A DNA stretch of 64,000 nt. It comes from Coenobita brevimanus (taxonomy: Eukaryota; Arthropoda; Malacostraca; Decapoda; Coenobitidae). Position numbers and translations under genes: made by a program. The notes below the pieces were generated by a model, which saw nothing but the letters and a program-made list of their open reading frames with translations, had not been told where the DNA came from and did no database searches. Below are positions 1 to 10,805 of the stretch, one piece after another. The stretch spans positions 28,681,607 through 28,745,606 of the forward strand of contig CM064732.1 of NCBI GenBank assembly GCA_032717465.1. The letters are read 5' to 3'. Positions within the stretch are counted from its first letter, which is position 1; each line of letters opens with the position of its first letter.

Positions 1-480
1 GGTGGGGAGTGTTCAGGGAGAGGTGGGAGGGTTGTGTGGATGGATGACATGGATTGCATTGTTGGGTGACCAGGGTGGGTGGAATTCGTGAGTGGGAAGG
101 GTGGGTGGAATTTGTGAGTGGTGAGGGTGGGTGGTATGGGTCGGTGGGCAAGACAGGTTGTGGGCATGTGTGGCTTAAAGTGAGTCGCCAGGGTGAATGG
201 ACACCGTTGGTCGCCAGGGTGGCTGAGACGATTGCGTTATCGGGATGATATAAGTGGGTGGTTGGGTTGGGTGGCTGGATGGGTTCAGGGTGGAGAAGTG
301 AATGAGTAAATGAGTTGAGTGGCTGTGTTGGATGAACTTCGTGTGAGGCATTCGTGGGTTAGCAGGGTGTATAGCAGGGATTGGTGGGCTGGGTGGGTGG
401 CAGATGTGAGGTCGGTGGGTTGTGTTGGATGGGTTGAATGGGTAGGTGGATAAGTAGGTGGGTGTATATGTGGCTGTCCA
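1..480. repeat. Degenerate G-rich minisatellite (TGGGTGG-type)
   Basis: The first 480 bases are a loose array of GGGTGGGTGG, GTGAGTGG and GGATGGGTTG words with no fixed period. The minus strand reads as Thr/Pro/His/Ser-rich peptides, which reflects the base skew and not a gene. The repeat is probably cut by the window edge. Runs of G spaced by one to four bases could fold as G-quadruplexes on the plus strand. Confidence 0.6.
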
Positions 481-934
481 GATGACAAGGCAAGAGAGGG
501 ACTTATCTGGCCACATAACTTTCATTTGTTACTTGGATTTTAGTCTATCGCTTAGAACACGTTGGATAAGTATTTAGATACCAGACTCTATACATTAAGG
601 TCATTGTATTGAAATCTGCTAAAACTTCGATATAATCACATCTCATGGAACTGAAGATGGATTTATGCTCTTGATAATACACCAAATAATAAGATAAATG
701 AAAATAACGTTACATGCGGCAAGACGTGAGAATGAGCGAAGCTTCATATCTCCGATCCAACCGCCCAACAAATCAGTGTTTGGTGAGGGTAAGGAGGGGG
801 AGCTGGGGGGGGGGGTAGATGTGTGCGATTAACCTGACCTCTGGTGGCAGATTATCCTGTATCACGAATTTCTGTCCGGAGCTGTACATCTTCTTCCCGT
901 GACGCTGCCAACCCTGCACCAGGTGCTAGGGGAT

Positions 935-936
<2 letters not shown>
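481..936. other. Intergenic stretch, no gene seen
   Basis: Nothing coding is visible. The only structure is a G-rich stretch with an 11-G run near 805-815, just before the compound microsatellite. Confidence 0.5.
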
Positions 937-1261
<325 letters not shown>

Positions 1262-1329
1262 TTACGAGTAAACTGTATAATACTGTAATGTATGTTTTGT
1301 CGGCAGTGCGTAAGGTAGTTTATCGTAGT

Positions 1330-1363
<34 letters not shown>

Positions 1364-2133
1364 GGGTTGATGATACAGTAATCACGAGATCCTCGCCCAA
1401 GGCCATGGTAAATATAGGCTGTTTTTTCCCGGACAATGCCCCTCCGCACCTCACAGTTTGCAGCGTTCCCAGATTTCAGTGTTGAAATTAATAAATTATC
1501 GTGAACATCTATCAAAAATTATCGTATTTTGAACTAGATTATCTTACATCTACATTGGACTTGCATCATATCAATATTATTATTCCTTCATTTTTTTTTT
1601 TCACTTCTGGAGAATACCACAGAAAGATATTATTCGCACACTAAACATCAATAACGTATGCTCTTCTTGCTAAACATTTGGTATACGTTAAAAATATTGT
1701 AAATGCAACTGAAGGCTACTTACCGGTTTACTGGTTAGTGGCTGAATCCACATCGATTTCCGGATAGTCTGGGTCACATTCTTCGCCAGTTGGATACAGT
1801 ACCTGAGAAGTCAAGCTCCTGATCATGCTTCTGGATGGCTTGACTGAGGTGCAGTCATGAAAGGATGGTTTGCTAATGGGTATATTTTAAAGGAAATTTT
1901 AATTATCAGGAATTATTGCATGAAATGTATATTATTGTACGTATCTGCAGATTATTGTATTATTGTACACGTTATATTTTTTCGAACTGTGTGTTAAATT
2001 GTTGTATTTGTACGATAATTATGGTATGTCTGGGAACGCTTGTGACTCACCACGGGTCGTGGTTGCTCGTGCCACCAGCGGTTCATCTTCTGGCCATTTT
2101 CTCACCACAACGTGACTTTATGTGGTCATAAAT

Positions 2134-2135
<2 letters not shown>
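1262..2135. other. Intergenic stretch with one (AG)n tract
   Basis: An (AG)n microsatellite lies at about 1330-1360. The rest is AT-rich sequence with a short poly-T near 1590. I see no coding region or recognisable repeat. Confidence 0.5.

Positions 2136-2199
<64 letters not shown>
2136..2199. repeat. (TA)n microsatellite
   Basis: Uninterrupted TA dinucleotides, about 60 bp. Confidence 0.97.
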
Positions 2200-2200
<1 letters not shown>

Positions 2201-2329
2201 CCGGATGCGTGCGAACTTTTCCAAGACTATGATGTGTGTTTCATTCAGTTCTGTAAGACTCAAAATTTCGGCCAAGTCGTCGCTTGGCGGCAGGTACCTA
2301 CGGAACCATCATCGCTCTCCATAGGTTAA

Positions 2330-2760
2330 GCAATCCAAATGACAATCGAATATTCTGGTCAAGTCTCAGTTCCTCCAATAACAACTTCAACAAGTCATCA
2401 CCCATTCCCCGATAAAATCGTCAGATGGTAACACTATAAATGATCTGCATTGTAAAGCCAACATCCTTGCTAGTACTTTTACCAGATATTCTACCTTTGA
2501 GGAAGTCATCCAGGACATCCCTATAGTAGAACTTAACTCTCCCAAAATGCTTCACTTAAGATACTGAGTAGATGCTTAAACTCCGTCCTAGACAATCTAC
2601 TGACCGACAATGCACCGGGTCCAGAAGGAGTTCCTCCATTTTTTTTTTTTAAGTACTCTACAAAAATTGCTCCTGTTCTAGCTTAATTATTCAGACTATG
2701 TTTATGTACAGTCGTTGTCACAACTATCTTCCCCCAAAATGACTAACATAGTATAGAGGG
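2330..2760 (+). pseudogene. Jockey-like LINE reverse transcriptase, N-terminal fragment
   Basis: Broken frames give peptides typical of the linker and first RT motifs of jockey-type LINEs: 'NDNRIFWSSLSS', then 'DNAPGPEGVPP' near 2606-2640, then 'KYSTKIAPVLA' and 'LFRLCL'. The PG.DG.P motif opens the RT domain in this group. Several stops and frameshifts make it a relic. It ends abruptly near 2745, before the next expected RT motif. That next motif (SWK.ANV.P.PKKG) appears on the same strand near 7200, so the two pieces may be one element split by later insertions. The clade name is inferred from motifs only. Confidence 0.6.
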
Positions 2761-2921
2761 AGTAAAGCACTCGACACATGAATGTATTTGGACTATGAAG
2801 CGTTGGCAGCCCTGATGGATGATATACTTGCCAGTTATGCTTACAGGGATGTGAACATCACAGTATTTGTATTCATGATCACCACATATATTTTTATTTA
2901 GCCAGAGAAAGGGATGGGGGA

Positions 2922-3701
2922 TTGAGTTATCCCCTTACCCTGAAGATTGGGTCTGTGAATGAGCGTGGATGTAGTACGATTGAGGCTAAAAGGGAGGAGA
3001 TTGGGAGAATGTTTGTGAGAAGAAAGTTGGATGTGTTAGCTTTGAGTGAAACGAAGATGAAAGGGAACGGTGAGTCTATGTTTGGAAGTGTGAATGGAAG
3101 ATTGTCAGGTGTTGATAGAGGAAGGGCAAAAGAAGATGTGGCCTTGTTAGTGAGTCCGGAAGTACAGCAGTGTGTGATTGAATGGAAGGAGGTGTCATCG
3201 AGACTGATGTGGGTGAAAGCGAAATTTGAACGTGAGTTGTGGGTGTTCGTGAGTGCATATGGGCCTGGTAGTGAAAGGGATGAAGAAGAGAGGGAGTCTT
3301 TCTGGAATGATGTTGATGAGTGTCTGCAAAGTTTTGGAGCGAATGTGATTGTGGTAATGATGGGAGATCTGAATGCTAGAGTGGGAAATGTAGTAGTTGA
3401 AGGTGTAGTTGGTATGCATGGTGTGCCTGGAAGAAATGAAAATGGGGAACGAACGATAGGGATGTGTGTTAAGCGAGAGATGGTGATTGGAAATACGCTG
3501 TGTGAGAAGAAAGATATTTATAAGTATACATGGGTGAGACAGGAGGGTGGAAGGGTTGTTGATAGAGCTTTGATGGACTATGTGGTTGTGTCTAGGAATG
3601 TAATAGGGAGATTGTTGGATGTGGGAGTTCTGAGAGGGGAGGGTGGTGGTATGTCTGACCACTACCTGGTGGAGGGAAAGTTAAGAGTAGGTAAGAGATG
3701 A
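2922..3701 (+). pseudogene. LINE-A endonuclease (EEP/APE fold) domain
   Basis: This is a 259-residue open frame with the marks of an exonuclease-endonuclease-phosphatase domain. 'LSETKMKG' near residue 40 carries the metal-binding Glu. 'GDLNARVG' near residue 148 carries the Asp/Asn pair. 'SDHYLV' near residue 247 carries the Asp-His pair. In LINEs this domain nicks target DNA to prime reverse transcription. The usual 'TWN.RG' start is altered to 'GSVNERG', so the first catalytic motif is damaged. The frame stops at a TGA just after the domain and a frameshift separates it from the RT part. Confidence 0.8.
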
Positions 3702-3789
3702 GTGAGAGCTAGGAGGGTTAGGTGTGGTAGGGAGGTTTTGAAAGTGAGTTGGATAAAAGAGAGAGAAAAAGATAGATTATCAGGAGAAA

Positions 3790-5580
3790 TTGAAAGATGA
3801 GTGGAACGCAGTGAAAGATCAGGAAAATGGCAGTGTGGAGGAGGAATGTCAGTTGTTTAAGAGTGCTGTGGTTGGGCATGCAGAAGAGGTGTGTGGTGTG
3901 AGACGTGTGAGTGGTGGTGTAAGAAAAGGAAGTGAATGGTGGTGCAAGGAAGTAAGTATGGCTGTGGCTTAGAATAGACGTGCATATGAAGTGTGGCTGC
4001 AGAGGAAGGATGAGGTGTCATATGAGAGGTATAAGGAAAAGAGGAATAGGGCGAGAAGGGCTGTGCATGATGCTAAAGTGGCAGCAGATGAGAGGTGGGG
4101 TAGGCGGCTGACTGAGAATTTTCAACAGAATAAGAAAATGTTCTGGAAGGAGGTGAAAACGGTGCAAAAGGGGGAGTCTGGGAAGGAAGAGCGAGTAAAA
4201 GCAGAGGATGGAAGGATGTTAATTGAGATGGATGCAGTAAGGAAGAGATGGGCAGAGTATTTTGAAAGATTTTTGAATGTAGAGGAGGAAAGGGTGGCTG
4301 AGATTGTGGCACATGGAAGGGTGCAAGGAATAAATGTGTTGGGAGGGTTGAATGATTCTTTGATCACGAAGGACGAAGTGGAGAAGGCAGTAAAGGAGAT
4401 GAAAACAGGGAATGCTGCAGGTATGGATGGGTGTGCTGTGGAATACCTGAAGGGTGGTTGAGTGACTATTGTTGACTGGTTAATAAGATTGTTGAATGTG
4501 TGCTTTGTGAAAGGTATGGTGCCAATTGACTGGGCAAGTGCTTGTGTGGTCCCGTTGTATAAAGGCAAGGATGATAAGTACGAATGTACTAGCTTTAGGG
4601 GTATAAGTCTGTTGAGTGTTGTAGGTAAGGTTTATGGTAGAGTGTTAATTATGAGAGTTAGAGAGGGTACAGAGGGAGTGATTGGTGATGAGCAGTGTGG
4701 CTTTAGGAGAGGGAGGGGATGCGTGGATCAGGTGTTTGCTGTGAGATAAGTGTGTGAAAAGTATTTAGCGAAAGGCAAGGATGTGTTTTGAGCATTCATG
4801 GATTTCGAGAAAGCGTATGATAGAATTGATAGGGAGGCTTTGTGTACTGTTTTAAGATTGTATGGACTTGATGGTAGATTACTAAAAGGGGTGAAAAGTT
4901 TTTATGTAAATAGTACAGCATCTGTAAGAGTGGGAAATGCTGTCAGTGATTGGTTTCCCGTGAGAGTGGGGCTGCAATAGGGATGTGTGATGTCGCCTTG
5001 GTTGTTTAATATTTATATGGATGGTGTTTTAGGTGGAGGTCTGAGTCTGGTGAATGTTGATGGTGGAGAGTGGAATCTGAAGCAGCTGCTGTTTGCAGAT
5101 GTTACTGTACTGGTGGCTGATTCAGAGGAGAGACTGAGACAGTTGGTAGAGGAGTTTGGAAGGGTGTGTGAAAGGAGGAAATTGAAAGTAAATGAGAATA
5201 AGAGTAAAGTGATAAAGCGTACGAGGTTGGTAGATGGTAGGGGGATGAATATAGTTTTGAATGGCGAGTTGCTTGAGGAGGGAGAGTGTTTTAAATATTT
5301 AGGGTCACATGTTGCTGTGGATGGAAGAATAGATGCAGAAGTGAAGTTTAGAATGAATGAAATACGAAAGGTGCTGGGAGGAATGAAAAAAGTGTTTAGA
5401 TGTCGTTTGCTTAGAATGGATGTAAAGAGAAGGCTATATGAGGGTGTTGTGGTACCGACTGCGTTATGTGGGGCTGAAACATGGAATAAGGGTGTAGCAG
5501 AGGAAAAGTTTGAATGTAATGGAGATGAGGTGTCTGAGGAGTATGTGTGGAGTGACGCGTATGGATCGAGTGCAAAATGA
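3790..5580 (+). pseudogene. LINE-A reverse transcriptase, multiply interrupted
   Basis: One reading frame runs from 3790 to 5580 but is broken by stops near 3970, 4459, 4747, 4789 and 4978. RT motifs occur in order: 'NAAGMDGCAVEYLKGG' (start of RT, about 4410), 'YKGKDDKYECTSFRGISLL', 'EQCGFRRGRGCVDQ', 'DFEKAYDRIDREAL' (about 4800), 'GCVMSPWLFNIYMDG' (about 4981) and 'LLFADVTVLVADSEE' (about 5090). The last should read FADD; here it is FADV, so the catalytic Asp pair is lost. The fold has lasted in sequence, not in function. Confidence 0.8.
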
Positions 5581-5845
5581 TGAAGTGCAAAGGAGAACTG
5601 GAGTTGTTCGGGAGATGGCTGGTAGAGTTGAGCAGAGGGTGTTGCGATGGTTTGGGCATATGGAGAGAATGGATAATGAGCGATTGGTGAAAAAGATAAC
5701 TAGATCTGATGTGAGAGGTGTAAAGCTGAGAGGAAGACCATGAATAGGATGGATGGACAGTGTGAAGAGAGCGTTGAATGCTAGAGGGATGTCTGTTGAG
5801 CAAGGATGAGTGGCTGTGCGTGACAGAAATAAGAGAAATTGTGAA
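5510..5845 (+). pseudogene. LINE-A C-terminal region
   Basis: A frameshift inside the overlap with the RT frame gives 'MRCLRSMCGVTRMDRVQNDEV' and 'VLRWFGHMERMDNERLVKKI', followed by 'GRP*IGWMD'. The phrase RWFGH.ERM..ERL.K is the conserved C-terminus found also in LINE-B and LINE-C here. A TGA interrupts it near 5742. Confidence 0.75.
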
Positions 5846-6350
5846 TAAATAAATGATGACGCAGCCCTGAGGGGATATTCTCCCGCATTTGGTCTGATCA
5901 GCTAGTCAGGTCAGGTGCGGGTAAGGGGATGGGTCTATTATGATGTTGCAGGGGTAAACCAGCTCTGCTGTCGGGCCATGCTGCGGATAACACTGATTGC
6001 ACTGAGCAGTTGACCCTTGTGCGGTGTGGTGCGGTGAGGATCTGTCCCTTCTCCTTTTGGGGGCTAAGATGCAAATGAATGTGTTTGAATGGATGAGTAA
6101 ATGGGGAGTGTGTCGTCCTGTCTCGGCTACCTCCCTTTCCTTGGGGGAAGCAGCCAAGATATATGGGTAGATAGAATTTCAAATTAGTGTGCAAGTTCTT
6201 TTTCAATAAGCATTTATGAAAAACAATTAGAGTGTCATATTATGATGGTATTTCAAAGATATACCAAACCACTTGTCCTGTTTCATAATCTTTGCCAGCA
6301 CCTTAGATACTATTATTACTGACTACAGTTGGATACATATTTTATAGCTT

Positions 6351-6622
6351 GGAACCCAGCATCATTAACTAAAGAACAGGGACAACAGTATGTATTTGTA
6401 TGGAAGGTCCTACATTCATCATTTTAGAGAGATCAGTGCAAAGACCATAATTATGGTAGCGTTTGAGAGATTGACATGTGGACCAAACGGAACCCAGCAT
6501 CATCAACAAAAGAACTGGGACAATAATATGCATTTATATGGAAGGTCCTACATTCATAATTTTAGAGATCAGTGCAAAGATCATAATTATGGGAGCGTTT
6601 GAGATATTCACATGTGGACCGA
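6351..6622. repeat. Tandem duplication, 138-bp unit, two copies
   Basis: 'GGAACCCAGCATCAT' occurs at 6351 and again at 6489, and the following ~130 bases match closely ('GGAAGGTCCTACATTCAT', 'TCATAATTATGG', 'CACATGTGGACC'). The copies differ by scattered substitutions and small gaps, so the duplication is not recent. The sequence is otherwise unrecognised. Confidence 0.85.
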
Positions 6623-6779
6623 ACTCTAAACATGGGCGGAAATGACATGTGTAGACCCTGTATTTTGTATGCCATATTATAATTTGTTCCATAAGCTGTC
6701 TGATGAGAACAACATTATATGCGTGTTTTCAAATATGGACAGAAGGGAAAAAGTTGAATTAATGTCATAATTGACAGAT

Positions 6780-7025
6780 AGAGAACCCCCAACACAAATT
6801 TCATTTATTTCCACTTACTGTATATTTGGCTTACATCAGTACTTTGTATATCCTCTATTGACATCAATAACGGCCTGGAGTCCATGAGAGATAGAGTCAA
6901 CAAGGCGTTGTATAAGGTTCTCGTCACTTCTGTAAGTCTCCCACAATTCGTGTCTCGAGTTCACAAGAACATCTGCGAGGTAAGCACTAATATGACTGCC
7001 ATGCAAGTCGCGATACAATTTTCAT
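6780..7025 (-). pseudogene. Tc1-like transposase, C-terminal fragment
   Basis: A 60-residue minus-strand frame ends 'ENLIQRLVDSISHGLQAV' followed by 'IDVNRGYTKY' and a stop. This matches the usual end of Tc1-type transposases, where a helix with Arg/Leu/Val is followed by QAVI.A.GG.T.Y. Family members cut and paste DNA using a DDE catalytic core, but only the tail past the core remains here. No inverted repeats are obvious. The assignment rests on this short motif. Confidence 0.55.
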
Positions 7026-7696
7026 ACATTTCAACTTATCACTCATAACGCTTCATGTTAAATCGAAGCAAGTATTTAATCAGACATACCAACTGATTAG
7101 AAGTATGTGCTGACATGAGTGCAAAATATTTCGCCGGGTTTCATTTTACGTCGGACTTAGAAAGGAAGATAACTGTGACGTGACCGTATTTCTTCAATAT
7201 CTATTTCCTGGAAAGAAGCCAATGTCCACCCATTTCCAAAGAAAGGATGTTCCTTTGACCCCTGTGATTATAGACGAATGACATCACATCTCTTGGTAAA
7301 GTATTTGAGATTGTGATTATTTAGCACATAGATAAACATCTTGAATCCAACATCTTAGTGATAGATAGTATGGCTTTCGCCATGAAAGATCCACTGTTGA
7401 TTTACTCAGTCTCTTGACCCATTCCATCCATCCATCAGTTGACCAACATGGAAAACCCCTTTCAGTAGCCCCTGATATTTCTAAAGCTCTTGACAGCGTG
7501 TGGCACCATTCCCTGCCAATCAAACTCCCTTGCTATGGGCTATCGCCTTTGTTCCTCAGTTTCTCTCATATCTCAGCGACAGAAGATGAAAGTAGATGAC
7601 ATATATTCCAATATCCTCTCGATTAATGCCTGCATGTCATTAGGAACAGTTGTAGCTCCAACCCTATTCCTAATTCATGTCAATGATCTCTTATAT

Positions 7697-7860
7697 ATTA
7701 TCCGACTCTGGGCATAGGCTTCACAGCCTGCACCCAAGGCCCAGCAGTCCTCCATACTATAAACCTCCACATGTCATCATTTTGCCGATAACACCCACCG
7801 TCCATATGCAATACGTGCTAGGGATGTCTCATAAAGGACTGGTGTATTGGTATTAGTGGC
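7697..7860. repeat. Dispersed repeat E, copy 1
   Basis: This block ('CGACTCTGGGCATAGGCTTC' ... 'CACATGTCATCA' ... 'TGCTAGGGATGTCTCATA' ... 'GGTGTATTGGTATTA') recurs at 43485-43657 and, shortened, at 42915-42980. All three lie beside (AT)n or (GT)n tracts. No protein or tRNA-like promoter is visible in it. Its class is unknown. Confidence 0.75.
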
Positions 7861-7920
7861 AGTATTTTTATAACGTCAGTGGGTCTTCTCGTAGATCAGT
7901 AAACTTTGCTGTATGAAATT

Positions 7921-7922
<2 letters not shown>

Positions 7923-7964
<42 letters not shown>
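7923..7964. repeat. (AT)n microsatellite
   Basis: Pure AT repeat at the 3' end of the reversed tRNA-like SINE next to it. Confidence 0.97.
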
Positions 7965-7965
<1 letters not shown>

Positions 7966-7969
<4 letters not shown>

Positions 7970-8047
7970 TCTTTCCCCAACAGGGATTTGAACCTGGGTC
8001 CATTAAAACTGCAGGGCCACCTCTCTACTGATCCAGCCACTCCTCCC
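7966..8047 (-). mobile_element. tRNA-Cys-like SINE head
   Basis: On the minus strand, a box A-like 'TGGATCAGTAG' (8035 to 8025) is followed 41 bases on by a perfect box B 'GGTTCAAATCC' (7994 to 7984), the two internal promoter elements of RNA polymerase III. 'CTGCAG' sits where an anticodon loop would be, suggesting a tRNA-Cys (GCA) ancestor. The stems are imperfect and an (AT)n tail follows, so this is a SINE and not a tRNA gene. It sits inside the jockey-like LINE. Confidence 0.7.
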
Positions 8048-8660
8048 TCATTCATAATCCCATCCATTCATATGCAGATGACTCAACACTTCACAGGTCA
8101 TTCATACTTAAACACCCACTCACAAAGTTTAATATCTCTAACTCACAACTCAGTACAGCAATCTCCATTAATCAAGACTTATCTAACATCACTGGATGAG
8201 AACAATATAACATTGTCTTATCTCATTTAATGCTCGGAAAGCCAAATATATACAATTTACTAGTATACAGATATTGCCTGATTCCTATATTACCTTCAGT
8301 GCTACTAATATTCCTTTCTCAAAAAGTATTGAAATTCTCGGTGTTTCGCTTAATGCCCACAGGTGGAGTTCTCATGTTAGATCATTTGCTAAAACCACTT
8401 CAAAGAAATTTAAATTATTGTACAGAGTCCGTAACTTCTTCACTGACGAGCATTTAGCTATAACTTACCGGTTATGTTATGCATTTAGCTGGAATATTGC
8501 TCACCATTAAGGAGTGGATGTGGAGAGGATGCACTAAAACAATTAGACAAAATTCAGACCAAAGCTGTCAGAATTACTAATAACCCTACTGTTACAAATT
8601 TGCTACCTTCCTTTCAAGTAAAAAGGAACGGTGCCTCCCTTTCATTATTTTACAGCTAAG

Positions 8661-9663
8661 AGAAAAAGTAGATGATGTATATTCCAATTTCCACTTAGGT
8701 AATACCGGCGTGCCAGAAGGATCAGTTCTGGATCCAGCCTTATTCCTAATTCATATTAATGATTTCTTATCTGTCACTCATAATCCCATCCATTTATTTG
8801 CACATGGTCAACACTTCACAGTTAATTCACACTTAAACACCCATTCACAAAATTTTATATCTCCAACTCACAACTCGGTACAGCCACCTCTGTAAATCAA
8901 GATTTAACTAGACTCATTGAATGGGGACAAAATAACCGTGTCTTATTTAGTGCTAGTAGAACCAAATATAGACAATTTACTTATAGACTGATATTGCCAG
9001 ATTCTTATATTACCATCGATGCTACCATTATTCTTGTCTCTAAAAGTATTGAAATTCTCGGTGTTTCACGTAACAATGCCCTCAGCTGGACCTCTCACGT
9101 CAGATCACTTGCTAAAACCGTCTCAACGAAACTTTGACTATTGTACAGAGTTCGTAGATTCCCCACTGACGAGCAGTTAGCTGTAGTTTATAAGAGTCAT
9201 GTGCACTCTCAGCTGGAATATTGCTCACCCTTTGGAATGGATGTGGAGAGGTTGCACTAAGACAGCTAGACAAAATTCAGAACAAAGCTGTTAGAATTAT
9301 TGATAACCCTGTTATTACAAATAAACTACCTACCCTACATATAAGAAGGAATTTGCCTCCCTTGCATTATTTTACAGATACTTCTATGGCAAATGCCCAA
9401 ATGGAGGAGCATTCATTGTGTCACCTCTCCATACCTTCCCCTGTGCTAAACGGGAATCTGGTAGCACGCACGACTGAAATGTCACACTGCCATACTGCAG
9501 TCATGTTGCAGAACTTCCGCCAGTCAGAGATATATTATTCCCCGATCTGCATCTCTTTGGAACTTGCTTCCCCAGAGTTGTTTCCCCCCAAACTGAAAAC
9601 TAAAGCTGTTGAAGTCCAACTATTACAGATTTTTTATGAACAGAGGACGCCAGTAATCTGGTG
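8661..9663 (+). pseudogene. Jockey-like LINE RT, copy 2 (3' part)
   Basis: The region starts with the same word as copy 1 near 7581 ('GTAGATGA.ATATTCCAAT') and runs through 'DPALFLIHINDFLSV', a mutated 'FAHG' where copy 1 has YADD, 'SKSIEILGVS', and a C-terminal part 'ALRQLDKIQNKAVRI', 'LPTLHIRRNLPPLHYF'. It reaches the expected 3' end near 9663 and is followed by a poly-A run at about 9712-9726, fitting a jockey-type tail. It sits directly after copy 1 in the same orientation. Confidence 0.65.
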
Positions 9664-9726
9664 AATGGTTTTTTTTTTCTTATACATTTTGTTTTTCTAT
9701 TTCCTGTTATTAAAAAAAAAAAAAAA

Positions 9727-9985
9727 GATATTTTTATGGCAAATGCTCATACAAAGTTGCATCCATTGTGCCACCTCTCCATGCTTCCCTCTGCGCTACA
9801 CAGGGATCTTGTATCGCTCATGACTGGACTGTCACACAGCCTTATTGTGGAACTTCTGCCTATCAGAACTCTTTTATTCCCTGAACTGCTTCTCTTTGGA
9901 ACTCGCTTCCCCAGAGTTGCTTTGCCCCAAACTTCAACCTACAATTGTTCAGGTCCAACTGTTACAGAATATTTATGACTGGAGG
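9727..9985 (+). pseudogene. Jockey-like LINE, copy 3 (C-terminal fragment)
   Basis: It repeats the last ~250 bp of copy 2: 'TTATGGCAAATGC', 'CACCTCTCCATGCTTCC', 'TCTCTTTGGAACTCGCTTCC'. It begins just after the poly-A of copy 2. This makes a head-to-tail series of three partial copies. Confidence 0.65.
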
Positions 9986-10063
9986 ATACCTGTAATTAGG
10001 TGCTTAGATTTTTTTTTTATTCATTTGCTTTTTCTTCCTCTGATCTGTTATTTAATACCGTCT

Positions 10064-10064
10064 A

Positions 10065-10154
<90 letters not shown>
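10064..10154. repeat. (TATC)n followed by (TA)n microsatellite
   Basis: About 40 bp of TATC units pass directly into about 55 bp of TA units. Confidence 0.97.
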
Positions 10155-10155
<1 letters not shown>

Positions 10156-10448
10156 GGTATATCTATTCCGTCAACAAGACCTGTATCTTTGCCGGAAGCC
10201 AACAGTCGTTGGAAGGACATCTGATTTGAGTGACAATCTCTATATAAGAGCCAGGTTGTTTGTTTGTCCATCAATCATGCCCAAACCAAGGGTCAGAGAC
10301 CGCAAGACCCATTTGTATTCTGAATCAGGGTTGCCCAGGGATGATTTTAAGGGAGTCAAAATTCAGATCTGTCATTTGAAGTCACTGTTAGAATGTTCAC
10401 CTTTTTGGCTCGGGCAACACTGGGTACCCTTCCAGCCCAATGTTTAGC

Positions 10449-10805
10449 ATGGAGACTCACATAACCTCTAGCTCAGACATTAGCTATGTGAGGTTGACCT
10501 TCAGGTCATTTGAGGTCGCTGGTCATAGGTCATTTGAGGTCACCGGTAATACACACTCGAATAACTGGACCCAGCAGCCCAGTTCTTGGCATGGAGACTC
10601 ACATGACGTCCAGTTCGGAGATAGGCTATGTGAGGTTAACCTCCAAGGTCATTTGAGGTCACCGGTAATACACACTTGAACAACTGGACCCATCGGCCCA
10701 GTTTTGGGCATGGAGACTCACATGACCTCCAGTTTGGACGTGGGTTATGTGAAGTTGACCTCCAAGGCCATTTGAGGTCAGCAGTTTGAGGTCATATGAG
10801 GTCGT
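10449..10805. repeat. Minisatellite (119-142 bp unit) with AGGTCA direct repeats
   Basis: The word 'GGAGACTCACAT' recurs at 10451, 10593 and 10712, giving three units; the first is longer through an internal duplication. Each unit carries one or two pairs of the hexamer AGGTCA spaced by four bases. Perfect AGGTCA hexamers start at 10503, 10527, 10537, 10646, 10656, 10775 and 10789. AGGTCA is the nuclear-receptor half-site, and a direct repeat with a four-base spacer (DR4) is a known binding arrangement. Whether anything binds here is unknown. Confidence 0.85.

Larger units (their letters stand above)
2900..6168 (+). mobile_element. LINE-A: degenerate APE-type non-LTR retrotransposon
   Basis: An endonuclease domain (2922-3701) is followed by a reverse transcriptase and a C-terminal region (3790 to about 5845) and then a non-coding tail that reaches about 6168. 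The order endonuclease-RT is that of APE-type LINEs. The RT words 'CGFRRGRGCVDQVFAVR', 'DFEKAYDRIDREAL' and 'GCVMSPWLFNIYMDG' are shared in style with LINE-B and LINE-C in this window, so all three belong to one broad clade. I cannot name the clade without a phylogeny. The 3' tail reads 'CTCCCTTTCCTTGGGGG' and ends near a TAGATAG word. Many stops and two frameshifts show it is dead. Confidence 0.8.
7190..8655 (+). pseudogene. Jockey-like LINE RT, copy 1, split by other repeats
   Basis: Frames with shifts read 'SWKEANVHPFPKKG' (7216), 'DISKALDSVWHHSL' (7470; RT motif A with Asp), then 'VVAPTLFLIHVNDLL' (7650). The chain is interrupted at about 7697-8047 by a dispersed repeat, an (AT)n tract and a reversed tRNA-like SINE. 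It resumes with 'HSYADDSTLHRSF' (8065-8100), which keeps the YADD catalytic motif, then 'SKSIEILGVSLN' and 'KLLYRVRNFF'. It runs to about 8655, where a second partial copy begins. Jockey-type elements are APE-type LINEs. Stops and shifts show that it is dead. Confidence 0.7.

Noticed and set aside
7966..8047. Possible tRNA-Cys gene on the minus strand
   Set aside because: Stems are imperfect and it sits inside a LINE next to an (AT)n tail, as a SINE would.
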